DNA of 64,000 nt from Dicaeum eximium. Taxonomy: Eukaryota > Chordata > Aves > Passeriformes > Dicaeidae. The stretch lies in the NCBI GenBank assembly GCA_013396995.1, contig VWZP01010941.1, positions 689,655 to 753,654 on the forward strand, in the 5' to 3' direction. Below the pieces are notes generated by a model. The model was not told where the DNA came from and did no database searches. It worked only from the letters and a program-made list of their open reading frames with translations. This document shows positions 1 to 13,749 of this stretch, one piece after another; the first letter of the stretch is position 1; each line of letters begins with the position of its first letter. A program made the translations under genes and the position numbers.

Positions 1-479
1 TGGTGGCCTTTGCTTCCCAAGGCATGCATCTCCCTGCCTGCTGCCACCTCTCAGCCAGGCCCCAGAGGGAAGGGGACCTGTGCCCTGGCACTGCCATCTC
101 AGGAGCCTTTCTCCAGGGGCTCTGTGGATGGGGTGAGCCTGCAGACAGCAGGACCCCCAGCCCCTTGCCCTAAGGAGGGCAGAGCAGCACCACCTTACCA
201 GGAAGCCCACTCCAGCCCTTAGCTGCCAACTGCCCAGTGCTGGGGGCATTTGGGCCGGGTCCCCTCTCCCATGCTGTGTGCTTTCAGCCAAGAACCACTG
301 ATTTGGCACTATGTGCATGCCCAGGAGTCTTAGGGCTTGGCAGCTGGGTCATCTGCAGCACCCACAAAGCCCTCTGCTCATGCTCTCCCCCTCTGAAAGT
401 ACATACATAACAGCCGAGAGAGGCAGAGAGGGAGAGAAAAGGAGAGACACTAGCATTGCCTGCGCGCTCCCATCCAGAG

Positions 480-1040
480 CAATCTCCTAATGAGAAGAAT
501 ATGGCTGCTAGTTAGCAGAGGGGTGTGTCCTGTAGGCTAAAATGAGATAGTTACACTGCACTGATTGAAGCTTGAGGTTAGAGGGCAGCACAATTATGTT
601 CAGGAGATTCAAGGGCTCTGTTTGATGCGGCAGTTCTAAGCTCCCAGCCAGTGTCAGTAGTTTAGCTCAAGGTTTCTTTTTTTTTTTTTTTTTTTGTGGG
701 CTAAAGACAGGAAGGATAAAAACTATGGGAATGAGTTGTTTCTATTATTATAAAGTGGTGTGAGTTTTCTTTTTTTTAAACACCAGTTCACCCCCCTTTT
801 GCTTAACTGTTTCCTGATCATTATTTTTTAAGCTGCTCAGAGGGAAGAAGAGCGCATCCCTTTCCCCTGGAGAGCAGCTCTGAATTTCCCCCAGACAGGG
901 AATGTGATTTTTTTGTGTCCACTTCTGCTCAGTTCACTGACTACGGATCAGGAAAGCAATTAGCAGTTCAAATTATGCCAGCACCGAATTCTTTGTCTCA
1001 AAATCATGGGTTAAGAGTTGCAAAAGAACCTTAATTGTCT
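480..1040. promoter_or_regulatory. AT-rich candidate regulatory block
   Basis: A stretch richer in A/T than its flanks with words such as ctaatgag and cacaattatg. No coding potential. Evidence is composition only. Confidence 0.25.
677..695 (+). repeat. Poly-T run (19 bases)
   Basis: An uninterrupted T homopolymer inside an AT-rich block of the ERI3 intron. Confidence 0.95.
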
Positions 1041-2040
1041 GGTGCTGAACTAGATGGTTTTTTCTGAAAGCATTTCCAGTGCTTAGGGCTGTTTGTGGGG
1101 GGAGCCTCTTGTGTTTTGAAAACTGTGGATCCTTTTCCAGAGCCTGCAGCAGTGTTCAGGCACCTGCAGCAGCATCTCATGCCTCTCCAGCCTGTCTCCC
1201 ATCAGCAGGCAGCCATGCATCCATCTCAAGATGATCCTGGTCACTGTCACTCATCTCCACTGTCCTCTAACCCATGTGTAGCTCTCTGGTCGCTGCACAC
1301 AGCCTCTGCCACCTGCATGCACTGCAGGGAGCTGAGGACCAAAGGGGCTGCTGGCCTGCAACAGCACATGTGCGCCCCGTGCTGCCCGTGCAAGGAGGCT
1401 GTTGCTCTCTTGGTGACAGCACCCAACCCTGCTGGGCTGAACACAAGGTACTGGCCTGCCCATCTCATCCACCCCATCCTTAAGGATGAACGAAGGGATG
1501 CCTGCCCCTTTCTCTCCTTGCCTGCTCCCCAGGGCCCATTTTGTCCCAAGCCCACACTTCGCATTGCCTTTTGATCTGAGTGACAGCCTGGTTTATTTAC
1601 TCTAATGGTTCTCAGTTTTAAATGTTAATTCCTCCCTGAAGAAAATGTCTTTTCAGGATGAGTTGCCCATCAGCAGAGACATGGAGGGTGTGTTGGCATC
1701 CCCGGCCTCTGTGCAGAGCCAGGCCTTCACCCAGTGGCCAAGAGCCTGGAAGGTGAATACTCCTGATGCCCAGGGAATACCTCAGTCCCTGTCACCACTG
1801 TGGCTGGGCTGTCCCAGGGATGCCTCATTGCTGGGCAGATCTAGGTGGGACAGACGCATCCCTAGCATCGCAGTTTGTCCCTGTGCAGCCCATTTGGCAC
1901 AGTGCCACACACCACTGTCACAGCCCCCCATAATCCTGGCTGCAGTTAGGGGTTGATGGGTTGTCCCCGGGCCAGGGTCTCAGTACAGCCCCCTAAAAGG
2001 GACGAGGCACATGTAGAGACATGCAGGGGCCTGCTAGGCT

Positions 2041-2440
2041 GCCACCATCCAACAACAATTTCTAATCTTGATTGGAGAGGAGGGCGGTGGGCTGGGGGGG
2101 GGAAGAATCAGAGATAAATGTTAGCTCATTTCTTAAGTAATTAGTTACCTCCTCATCCCCATGTTGTAATTGTGAACAAGCTGTAATGTTTAATTAGTGT
2201 GTAAATGAAACCCCAATTTCATAATGGCTGCAGTGACAGCGCTAAGTGAGACAGGCACAGAAGGGGCCGCATTGTTTCAGCAGGAGATGAAGCTGTCGCC
2301 CAGCAAGCCAAGCGTCTCTGGGAGAAAATGGAAATGATAAACGAAGTGAGGCTAATTAGCAAAATCCTACAGGCCCCACTGATGGTTCTCATCAAGGGGA
2401 GGTAATGAAGCGGGCGGGCCAAGCTGAGGGGGGATTAATT
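2041..2440. promoter_or_regulatory. Candidate conserved non-coding element (homeodomain-site rich)
   Basis: Three TAATTAG sites lie at 2138-2144, 2191-2197 and 2353-2359, the last inside the perfect palindrome GCTAATTAGC (2351-2360). The flanks are GC-rich and very different in composition. No exon signal. Confidence 0.45.
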
Positions 2441-3519
2441 GGAGCTGATTGCTGCACATACAGGCACTGTAGAGCAGTGGATGCAGGGATGCAAACTTTC
2501 CTGCTTTTCTCCTCTTGCCTTTCCCCAGGACCCAGCTGTGGGTAGAGCCTGTAGGGAGGACACAGGTGAGAGTCTGGTCCTGGAGCAGGCAGGACACAGA
2601 TGCAGAGGGGTGTTCCCTGTCTGCAGATGTCTGGGCAGAGGCACATGGGCACCCATCCCATGTGAAAAGCGTAGTATGAAAGATCTGAAACATTGGAGAG
2701 CTGCTGCAGGGCTGGTTTATAGCACAAGGAGGATTATAGCTCTTCATTAGCTCCCTTCAAGTCCCTCCTCCTGTGCTGACTGTATTTTGAGTGTAGACAT
2801 TTGGAGAGTAAATAAAGCACCTGTGCATGACGGGTGCTAGGGAAGGGATGAGTCCTCTGTGCTCTCCCTCTGTGTGAGAGTTTCTGCAGACCTGATACCT
2901 GTGGCAGCACAGTGTGGCAACCGAGACAGAGCTCACTGTTGTGGGGGAACCTGGGGCATCGTGGAGCTGAACTTTATCCTTTCAAGCTGTGTAAGAAATG
3001 CCCTTTCTGCAGCTGTTGGCACACAACTCTGATCACATTGCATTACTTAGTGACATTTCAGGGAGCACATGGAGCCCCGCTGCCAGTGGGCTCGGTCCCA
3101 AATGTCCCATCCCTGCTGCAGATGGGGTTCAGCTGCCTGCGGGCCAGGCTGCCCCACAACCTGCTCTTTACCTGCTGCCAGTTCAATATCAGAAGTGAGC
3201 AAAAGCCTTGCCAAGCAGAAGAGAGGACAGCAATACCTCTCTGAGCTTGCATGCGTTAGTCTGTCCAAACAAGTTATTCATGGCTGCATGTGGAACCATG
3301 GGACCATGAGCAGGTCTTTTCAGTGTTTCAGCTTCCCCTTCTGACAGAAAATGAGTGAGTGAGTTGTCTGCTTGACAAGTGCCCATACCTGGGATGTCCA
3401 GTGCCTGCCCAGAGTCATTGCATCCCTTCCTCATGGCATCTCCAAGGCCCCCCCTGCCTCTCTTGCTGAGTAATGAGAGATTTCCCTGGGCCTCCGAGGG
3501 CTCTAAAGAGGGGCTGAGC

Positions 3520-3830
3520 AATATTATTTATTCAGTTGTTTACAGAAGCGTTTGATCGGGAATAGTTCTTCACTGCCAGCCTGTTGTGTATTATTCATTG
3601 CAATAATCTCTGCAGATTGTGATAAACTGTAACTGCGGCGGGGCAGCGCCGAGCTGGGCTGTACTGCCACCGCTGCCTGCTCCGGCCTCTAAAATATCGG
3701 CAGCTGCAATCATAAATCTCAATTTACAAGTGGGACTATTGCATGGGGAGTTATAGTTATACTAATGATTACTTCTCTGTCTTATTTTTCATGTTGTAAC
3801 AGAGTAATAAATTTTTAAAAACAGCCTGGG
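3520..3830. promoter_or_regulatory. Candidate conserved non-coding element
   Basis: AT-rich block with gtgataaactg (GATA-like), attcattgcaataatc and gttatactaatgattac, set in GC-rich sequence. Confidence 0.4.
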
Positions 3831-6779
3831 CAAAGCGTCAGCAAAGGCTGCACGTCCTCCCACCACGCTGTCAGCAGAGAGGGGCATTCCTGTTCTCCAG
3901 CAGGCATCTCGCTGGCAGGGCACCAGCCCCGCTTCTCGAGGTGGCTCAAAGAGGGGGGACTTTGTGTCCTCACACTGGGAAAGATGCCGTAGGAACTCCC
4001 TGTGGGCACGGTGGGGCAGCAGGCTGGGTTGTGATGTTGGGGTCAATCCTAATGCTTGCTGTACCGGAGAAGAGAGCTCAGCTCCCTGCATTGTTTTCCC
4101 TGCTGAGAATGGGGACTGAGCCCTGCATTTGTCACTGACCTAGTCTTTCTCAGTCAGACTTAGGATATCCTGGGTCTGATGGGGCCAAGAGGTGGGGATC
4201 TAATGACTGAGAGTGGAGCTGGTGTTTGAAGGGTATACCTTATTCCTGTAGCCCATCACCCTCCCAGCACTGGGGCTTTTCCAGACACAGAGAGTTGGAA
4301 GCTGCCTTTCTGCAGAGAGTGTGCCCACAGTGTGGAAATGGGGTGATGGCTTGGATGGTCCCACCTGAAGGAAGGCCCCCCTTCCTGGAGGACAGCAAAG
4401 GTCAGAAGGAAAGGCTTTGGGTTAGAGGAACTCAGACCTTGCTCCCATCCTCATCTGGGAGCAGTGACTCAGGAACACCCAGTGGCATCCCTCCTGGAGG
4501 AGTCACCATGGGGGCACCCCCCAAAGACCAAGTCTCTTGCCCAGAAGGCAGCAGTGGGACATGGGGTTCAGCGAGCATTTCCCAAGTGTTTATCACAGCT
4601 CCGAGGTCTGTGATGTGAGGCCTCTGATGGATGCCTCCATTCACAGACTTGACATTATGATGTACAGGGAGCCTAGAGATATATAGATTTTCAAAGTGGC
4701 CACTTTGAGCATAATTATAAATATCCAGCCTCTTTACATAGTGAATTGTTGCCAGGAAAAGAAGGACCCCAGGAGCTCCGAAATTTGGCATCCAGGATTT
4801 CTTGTGAAGGGAGCCTTGGCAGAGGTTTTCCACCCATTTTGGGGCCAGGAAGGCATGGGCATTAAGGGATGATGCTTTTCCCATCCTGAACCCTGCTGGC
4901 AGGTCCTCCCCCATTCCTCATGGTGCTGGCAGTGTCTCTCTGTGAGGGACGTCTCCAAGGCACTGTCTTGGACCCTCACCTCCCTTGCTTGTCTGCACCA
5001 GCACACTGTAATATGATTTTAACTGCTTCTGAGTGGCTGGATCCCCTTCCAGATCACGGCACAAAGCACCAGGGGCATAATGGAGCTCAGAGCAGGTGCT
5101 CCTGGTCTCTGTGCCTGATCCATGGCCCCAGAGACACAGTAAAGGAGAGATCTTCCCCTAGTTCATGGCTGCTCATCTCCTTACACTTGCCTTTGGAGCA
5201 TCCCAGCCCACAAAGGGCTGGGGCTCAGCACAAAGGGATCAGTTTTCAGGCAAGCAAAAGATCCCCCCAGTTGGATGGGTGCTGGATGCACAACCAGCAG
5301 CTGAGACCTGGGCACAGTCAGGAGCACTCCTGCATGCCCTCCTTGGATTCAAAGGCTCCCAGAAAAAAGGCAGCTGTCCTTTCTAGGAAACCATCTGGAA
5401 GTCCCCTTATCATGCTTTTGTCTTGCCATTTGGATGACACCAGAGGATCACCACTTCCATTTCCACACTGGAGCTGGGGTGGTGTGCCCTGGGGAAGGTC
5501 TCTGCAGGCAGCTCTGTGCCCATCCCTGTGTGTGAGTGTCTAGGCTCAAACAGGCACTGGTTATCGCCTTCCCCACCCTGGGACTGGGGCATGCTGGAAT
5601 ATTGCAGGGAAAAATGAAGAGAATGTTTGAGGATTTGTGTTCTGTTTGCGAGCAGGGTCTGGAGGAGAGAAGGTCAAAGAAGAAAATTGGAGCTGAATTT
5701 AAATCAATGGCAGGTAGAGATTAGAGCAGTGGCCCAATTAACTGCAGCAAGACAGGTGGAGGCTGGGGGAGGGCTCCAGCTCTCCAGGTTAAGATCCCTC
5801 ATTGGACCCCACTTCTGGTCCGTGGAGATGTGAATGCCCCAGACAAAACAGGGAGCATGGCTAGGGACTTGGGAGGGGGACTTTGCTGGTGGGCAAGGGC
5901 TGGAGGAGCTAGAGGCTGTGGATGGTAGCAGGAGACCTAGGTGTTCTGGTGTTGGATTGAATCCAACTCCCTCCTTCCTTCTCTGCACATCTTGCCAAAT
6001 TCCATCTGCCTCTCCATCCACATACCAGCTCCTTGTGCTTGTTTTCTTGTCTCAGTCCCTTCCCCCATGTCCTGCTATCATCTCAGCTGCTCCCACCACC
6101 AGCCCCACTAGCTCCCCATCACTGTTTCGTCCTGCTTGTCCGTCCCTTGACTCCAGCTCTTGTTGGTGCAAGTGTTTCAATGGAACCATATCCTCCCTTG
6201 CACTTCCTGGGGAAGTCATGGAGCACCCGGAAAGCTGCGTCCCCACTTCCCACACAGGTGTGTAGGGTGGGTGCCAGGGGGGTTGTAGCAGCTGGGAGCA
6301 GGGGCCAGCACTGGGATGGGCGTCAGTGCACGTGCAGCTGCCCAGGGCCACGTGCAGCTTGATTCTTATGGGAAATCCAAAACATTCCCAAAATCACCTT
6401 CCCAAGAGACTTCAAGGCTTTGTTCTGAAACATTATGGCACGTATGAAAAAACCTTGCACTGGCAAGTAACTGGAATTTAAGGGAAACAGTGACATTCTT
6501 GTCATTCTTGTTGATGGCAATGTATTAATGGTTCGGGCTGGAATTTCCTGGGAAAAGAATTCAGTGTGAGTTGAACATCCAGCATAGAATGTCTCAGCTG
6601 AATCACTAAATTTTGGGGAAAATCACTGTAGGTCACATCAGAGCATGGTGAAGCCACCAGCCCTTCCTTGTTCCCAGCACATCCCCCATGTGCTCCTGGG
6701 GTCAGGGCAGCCAGGAACACTGGTCCCAGGTCTCTAGGCCTACAGGGGTCGGGATTTGCTCTCTCCAGCAACCTTGTGC

Positions 6780-7130
6780 ACTGCAGCATGTTGCATATTA
6801 CCCAAGGAACATTAATTAACATTGCTGGAAGATCTCAGGAAAGGTGCAATTTGAATGATCTGGCACCACAGTCATTCAGATGCTGAGTTAATTCAATCCT
6901 TGCACACAGTGCTCCTACAGATTGTTGGCTTTAAACAAACAGCGGTGACAGATTTGTTGCTGCGGAAATGTGGTCATTAAGTCAGGAGCGTGTGTTTGAC
7001 CTGAAAGCGATTGAGTGATGGATGCAAGTCATTTTAAAGCTGCAGCAGCCAAAAGGATGCTCCTTTTGGAGAGCAATCTTGCATCTAAGGAGTGTAAATA
7101 ATTTAAACAAACAAGTAAAGTAAGGTGAAA
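6780..7130. promoter_or_regulatory. Candidate conserved non-coding element
   Basis: Contains cattaattaaca, gagttaattcaatcc, ctttaaacaaacag and aaataatttaaacaaac, giving forkhead- and homeodomain-like words in a compact AT-rich interval. Confidence 0.4.
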
Positions 7131-7779
7131 GCACTGCAGTGTTGTGGCACTAAATGCAAAGCAGGGCAGTGCTGCCAGTCCTGTGGTGAAGGAGAGCTCC
7201 TTTGCACAGCGCTGTGGTAAAGAGGTGCAAGGCAGCAGCTCTGGGGCTGTGGGGATAAATGGTACCAAGTAAGCTCCCATCACTTCACAGTCACCCATGG
7301 GAGCTGTGCATCCACCGCACTCTGAGTGTGAGCAGTGCAAGCACTGTGAGATCCCCAAGGAACAGTAGTCAAAGCGGATTGGTGGAGATCACTTTCTTGT
7401 CCTGGAAGAGCAGGACTCACATGTCCTGCAGCATGACACTGTGCCACTCCAGGTGCTCCTCTCATCAAGCTGAAGGAGCCTGATACTCCCTTGGCTTCCA
7501 GACAAGGTCTGGCTTGTCTTGTCCAGCAAGGAAGGTTTGGTGAACCAGGAGGTTGGCACGCTGCTGCTCCATGCCAGCCTTGCTCTGAGCCATCCTCTCA
7601 TCGCTGTTGAAGATCCTCTCACCCACAGAGTGTGAGCAGGGAGGGAGCTCACACTTCTCCAGGGAGGGAGAACACACAGTTCGATCCGCACCGGTCACGT
7701 CACATGGGTCTGCGCATTCCGCCGCTGGATGTGGCGTCCCGTAATGAGCTGGGAGTTGCTGTGCATCAGAAGCAGCCAT

Positions 7780-8110
7780 TGCTTAAGCCTCAATATCGCG
7801 GCCATTTAATTTAATGGAATTTTTAAAATACCAAAAGCAATTAAGTTCACATTGTGAGCTAATCACCTACAAAATTTCATTTCAAAGATGCTCAGACTGT
7901 TTGTGAGAGAATTGCTGGAAAGCAACCCAAATATGCCACCATGTCTGTCTGTATGTCCTTCTTTGCCTTCCCTCTTTCCCAACCAGAGTTAAGCAGACTT
8001 CTCAAAATAAAATAATCACATTCTCAGTTCCATGCTTTTCTGATAGCTTTTCCCTGGTGTGAATTTTGCATGTCTAAGTTAAATTCCAGTGATTGGTGAT
8101 GATTATAGTG
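7780..8110. promoter_or_regulatory. Candidate regulatory block
   Basis: AT-rich sequence with gccatttaatttaatgg, gcaattaagttcac and gagctaatcacc. No coding signal. Confidence 0.3.
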
Positions 8111-8999
8111 CTCAGCTGGTACTACAAGAGTGGAAAACAGGGGTCTGAGGTCTGGCTGATGGGCAAGAGCCAGATAGCTGTTGTTGGGGAGTGAGTGGGC
8201 ACACAGCTGTGTAGCCAGGCCAGGAGTATATGGTGGGAGCTCTGATATTAGCTTGTGTCACCACTGCCTTGAGGCCATGTGTCTGTGCTGTTGCCCTTGG
8301 GGGTGTAAGAGGTGCCTGAGCAGTAACACCCAAACCTTGCACAAGCCCTTCTGCTTTGGAAAAGTGCTCTGGGTGAGCTGTTTGCAGCATGTCCACCATG
8401 TCCCATGGTGGCTCGCCCCACATGCCTGCCTTCCTGATCCTCCTCCTGCCTTAGCAGCTCCAGCCCACGGCATTCATCCGTGGCAGTCCCTGCAGGGACC
8501 AGCTTGCCTGTAGGCTGCAGGGCTTTATCAGATCGGAGAAGAGCCAGAGGTCTTTGTCAGAGATTAGTTGTTCTCCTAAACAGCCATGTTACTGAATATG
8601 GAATAATCCCCCCTCAACATCCAGCTGGGGGTTTTGTTTCCTCACTGTGGTATGGGCTATCATGTTAACACTCTCTCCTTAAAGCACCTTTGCCAGCTGA
8701 GTCACCCAGGTGATGCCCATCACCTGACCAGCATGGTAGCCAGGGGCACACACCACACCACTGTCCACCAAGCTGCCTGCCCCCAGTGTGTTTGGCTGAG
8801 CCATGCATGGCTGCCATCCCGTTTTGGCTGTGGTGTTGCCTTCTCCATACTCCCATTGCCATCCTCCCCCAGCTGGTTTCCCTGGCCAGCAGTGGGGAGG
8901 TGATTTATGGAGTCCCACGTGCACCCGGTGAGTCCAGCTCTCTGCGTTTCAGGGAGATCCATCGCACAGGGAGGGGAGGTCACTGCGTTGCAGGTTTGC

Positions 9000-9350
9000 T
9001 AACCTTGCCCGCTTATTAAAAATGGTAAAAGCCTCCCTCAGGACTCGTGAAGTATAGATCCAAAGAGCTCCATATGCTGTTCCCCTTAATGAGATGTCTG
9101 CCTGAAGAGCAATAGCAAAACACACCATCCAGTGCAGGGTCCCTATAGCTAGATGGCCTGGCTGTAAACAGAGCCGTCCGTCTTAATGGGCTATCGTGTA
9201 AAAACTTCTCCCAGTCAATAAATCAAAGGGGCTCCATTTATATCATGTGCTGCCTTTGCTATTAGGCTGCCTCTGGATGGCATGTTCTGATACAGAGCTC
9301 CCTGGGCCTGCCAGACGAGGCCAGAGGATCTAATAGGCATTTAATTTAGG
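9000..9350. promoter_or_regulatory. Candidate conserved non-coding element
   Basis: Contains gcttattaaaaatgg, ccccttaatgagatg, gtcaataaatcaaagg and ggcatttaatttagg. It has the patchy, low-CpG, mixed composition seen in vertebrate conserved non-coding DNA. Confidence 0.4.
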
Positions 9351-9589
9351 CTTGCCCTTGCTGATACCCATGCAGAGTTCAGCATCTGGGACTCAGCAGG
9401 GGCTCCTTGTGGTTCCTGCTGTGCAGGAAAAGACACCCGTGGATTGGGACCTGGCAGGCATCACCTCCCTTGCCCTGCTGGGTAGAAGCCTCTGGTTAAA
9501 GGAACCAGACCCTCTCTGTGAAGGGGAGTGTGGGTTTGGTGAGCACCCCTACTCGGTCGGGGGCAGCAGCCACAGCTTGGCGCAGTTAT

Positions 9590-9900
9590 TTATTTTTCAT
9601 CCCCTCCCTTGTGCTGCTCGGATGCCACTGGAGGAAGTTCCGCTTCAGCCACCATCCCAGGCAGAGATATTAGTCCTCATTACTAATTAAAGGAAGCAGG
9701 AGTAATTGACGGATGGTGGATGGCAGGGGAGCCAGTGTGATGAACAGCCCCTGTCCCTGTGCCGGGGACGCATGCTGAGCGCTACCTGTTAGCTACAAAT
9801 AAACAAACCTGATAAATAATAAATAGTTTGAGAAGAGTGGGAAAGCATTATTTAAATTAATAGGGATTAGAGGGAGAGGTCTGAAAGAGCATTCCTCCAG
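9590..9900. promoter_or_regulatory. Candidate regulatory block
   Basis: Contains cattactaattaaagg, gagtaattgacgg, aataaacaaacctg and atttaaattaataggg. Confidence 0.35.
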
Positions 9901-10439
9901 ATGAGCTATCCCTGGACAGACAGGGACTCATTTGTTGCAGACTGGAGTAAACAAGGAGAAGGGGAGGATTCATCACAGCAGGGCCTCGCAGTGCTTCTCG
10001 GGCTGGTAGCAGCGTGGCTGTACTTTTCCTGGCTACCCCTGCATCAGGGCTCCCTGTGTCCCTGCTGCCTCACCAGTGTCACTGTGCTGTCACACCTCGG
10101 TGCCAGGCTGGGGCACTGGGTGCTCTGAGGGAGTCAGGGTGCTGCAGCAGAGCAGTGGGGAGCAGATGCTGGGCTCTGGCTGCTGGCAGGGTCCCACACC
10201 AGGACAGGGCACCTGCAAGTTTTCCCAGACAGCTTGATGGGCACCTGCCTCCATCCAGGCACTCACTGTCAGCCACGGGTTGGTCCCAGCCAGCGAATCC
10301 GGCTGCAGAGGGGGTCTCTCCTCACGCCCTGATATTTGGATACCACCGTGCCTGGTCAGGGCAGGAGGCTGGGGATAGTGGAGGAAGGAGGAATGATGTG
10401 GGAGGCGGTGGAAAGAGGGGAGGGTAGACGGTCTGCTCG

Positions 10440-11010
10440 CTATCACATCTACTCCATCTTATCGCCACAGTAATTTGATGATAAAAAATAATCCGAGGCT
10501 GGAAAGGAAACATGTGTAGTGGAGTAAAGATTGAATGTAGGTGGATTGTGCCCTGGGGCGGCGGCTGGGAGATAGAAGAAAATGTCCTTCTGTTTGACAT
10601 AGTGCCGAGTGGCGGCCGTGCCCCCGCCCCGCCTGGCCTGCCCGAGGCCCGGGGAGCCCGCTGGCCCTGGGCCATGTGCCGGGCAGGACGGTGCCTGTTG
10701 TGACCCCCCGACACCTCCTACCCCTCCGCCTGCACCTCCCGTGACCCCCAGTACCCTGTGGGGTGCTGCCCCCCACCCTCCCACCCCACAGCTCACTCCC
10801 AGCACACTTCTGGTTATTTTTTTTCCCTTTGGTTATGCTTCACAACTCATTTTATCAGCTGTCAGTAACCAAATGTCTTTTTTAAGGAGTGGGTTATAGC
10901 CACTAATGTACTGAATGCTATTGCACTGGCTGCAGTTAGTGTTCCACGGCTAAATTACTATAATTAATGTTCCACTAGAACTGTTTGTAACAGGCGGCTG
11001 CGGGAGCCCC
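10440..11010. promoter_or_regulatory. Candidate regulatory blocks split by a GC-rich insert
   Basis: Two AT-rich pieces (10440-10600 and 10800-11010) flank a C-rich stretch at 10610-10800. The second piece contains ctaaattactataattaatg and tttatcagctgtcag. Confidence 0.35.
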
Positions 11011-12719
11011 AGGTCTGGGCTTTCACAGCCACTGAAGTATCTCTCCTCCCCGGAGAAAGCGCCTCTCACAAAGGAGAAGGACGAGGTCAGCACTGGGACA
11101 GACACGCACTAGCCGAGCAAACTCCCGCCGGTGCGTGGCCCGGGAGCTGTTCCCGGCGTACAGACTCCCTGTGGCTCCCATCTCGGCTGCTGTGCCCCGT
11201 GGGTGTGCGGTGGGCTGCGGTGGAATTCCTGCTGGGATTGTCAGGCCACTGCTGCATCGCCGGGGCTTCGCCGATCGCCCTCCGCGATTACGTGTTAAAG
11301 ACGGAACACAGTGCTTAGAGAAACGCTTCCAAAACTCGCTGAGAGCCGTCAGCAGAGATGTTTCCCTGTGCCAGGCATGGCACTTCAGCCCGCACTCCAC
11401 GCCAAGTCTGCACTCAAAGCCATCCCTGCCCTCCCTGCTCCCCCGTGCCTCTCAGTGAGGCCGGAGGTGCGGGGGGGAAAATGCGCTCGGCGGGCACACG
11501 CACGCCTTGTTTCGCTAAATGCATTGTTCAGTACCTGCAACAAACAGATTAGCCGAAGCTTTATCAGGGACAAGAGAAGGGAGAGCAGTGTGATAATGGT
11601 TTTCAGCAAATCCTCGGGCTGTCACAGATTAGAGCTGCGGCAGGAGCATTATCAGCCCTTTCCTCCTCTCCCCATCACCTCCCCCTTTGTCTCTTCTCAC
11701 CATCGGATTTCTCCAGCCAATCCATCCCTGAGAGAGCCGGGCAGATACAAGAAGAAGTCGGTTTCCATCTGATCTGCAATTGGTTTTTCTCGGCAGCCGA
11801 TCCGTGTCGCAGCATTGATCCGTGGGCCCCCCAGCGCTTGTCACCTTGCGTGTCTGGGAGGAAGGTGGCCGAAGGAAGGGGGGCTGGGGTGGGGACGCTT
11901 TAAACTTGCTGTGTGCCATTGATCTGCAGGCGGGAGCATGGCCAGGCCAGCTCTGCCAGGCAGGAGGGCACGAGCCACCTGCCCTCATCAGAGGAGTTTA
12001 AATGGCTGTGACCTTCTTATTAAAGGAGAGGAATGTCTTTGGAAGGCCAGCAGAAGGAGGGGGCCAACCCCAGGCCCTGGGGCAGATGGTTGGGTCCTGC
12101 CCAGCCCTCACCATCTCACCAAGGGACAGCTCGATGAGACTGGCACTGGGGCACTGGGAGCCTGCGGGGCACCCTTCTCTCTCAGAGGGGTCACCCACTG
12201 CACCCACCTCCCCATTTCTGCTCTGCACCTCTCTGTGCCACATTGCAGCATGGCAAGGCATGAGTGGGGACCCCTGTCTTGGCTCTGCAGCTTGCCCGAG
12301 CCTGTGGGAGAGAAGCTGCCAGGTGGGAGCTGCTGGGTTAACCCCAGTGGGTGGGCAGCTTTCTCAGGAGACCTGAAGCTGCAGAAAGTTGTTTTTTCTT
12401 CTAAATGTGGAACATAAGGCTGTCTTTTGTCCCAATGACTGCAGCCAGGGCCTGCAGGCCCCATCAGGTAGGGGTTTGTTGAAATACCTGGATGCTCAGG
12501 AGCCATGGCCCAATGGGCAGGGCAGCAGTGCTGTACCAGGCAGGACCCAGCACCTTTGGAGTCAAGCTGGGACATCCTGTCTGTGCCACCTGATCCCCCC
12601 TGTACCCTTCTGCCAGGTTCCTGCTAGGGTAGAGCTGTGCAGCTCTGCCTTGTCTCGCCTTTTCTGGCTGACCTGAGGGATGGTATGCAGGTGGGTGGGA
12701 GGGCAAGAGGGGATATAAC

Positions 12720-13010
12720 AAGTAATGGCCCCAAGTGTGGAAACAGTGTTAATAAAGTGTATTTCACTTTTAATTTTGGCATATAATGTAATGATCTTTT
12801 TTAAGGCCCTATCATATTATCTGCATGACTAGATTATTGAGTCTTCATCATTTCCAGATAAATTTATGACCAGGATGATGTTTGGAATTTATTATCAGTC
12901 AATAGAGCTCAATACTGTAACAAGGCGTGTAATAAGATATACATATTTAATGATCCGGAGTAAAACAGCCCTGCTAATGGGCAGGATGAGACGGAGGCTG
13001 GAGCGTTAAT
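12720..13010. promoter_or_regulatory. Candidate conserved non-coding element
   Basis: A sustained AT-rich block (gttaataaagtg, ataatgtaatgatc, tttattatcagtcaatag, atatttaatgatccgg) bounded on both sides by GC-rich DNA. No exon. Confidence 0.45.
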
Positions 13011-13749
13011 TTCCATCCCCTGCCCCTTTCCACGGGAGCCTGCACCATTCAGATGGATGCAGCCAGAGTCCTGTGTATTGCCTGAGGTCGGGAGCAGGGA
13101 TGGCTTGGGGCAATGGAGAGGAGCACTCATGCTGCTGTGGCTGTGAGCACGTGCCTGCTGCACGATGGGCCTGTGGGAAGGCACGTGTGCCACCCATCCC
13201 TGCAGAGATGGGCAGCTCTGTCTCACACAGCACACGGCTCTCCTACATGGCTTTGCAGGACTTTGCAGGTCTGGCTGACATCCCCATCTGCGCCAGGTAA
13301 GGACCATCACACATCCACTTTGCAGGGGCTCTTTCCAGCCCAGCAGTCTGGGCAAGCCTTGCACAAACCTGCTGTTCCAGCAGCTGCTGAGATGGCTGGA
13401 AAAGCCACAGAGTACTTTTTATGTTCCAAGGGCAAGGCAGAAATCCTGCCTCTGGGACAGTGCAGGGCTCTCCGGCTCAACAAGGGGAGTAGAGCCAGGG
13501 CAGATAGATGCACTCTGTCCACACCACATGAGGACATCTCTGTCCCGTCAAAGCCCTTGGTGGAGACACAGTCCTGCGTGGCCTCACAGAGTCCCCCACG
13601 CTCTGGCTCACCTGGCTGTCCCCCTGACAGGAGACCAGACAGGACCAGAGCAGGCACAGCCCGGGGAGGTGGCAGGTCTGTGTGCCCAAGCACCGTGGCC
13701 CTGTGTGCAGCTGCCCACAGACTGTCATGTTGAACAGGGGGCCACTTCC

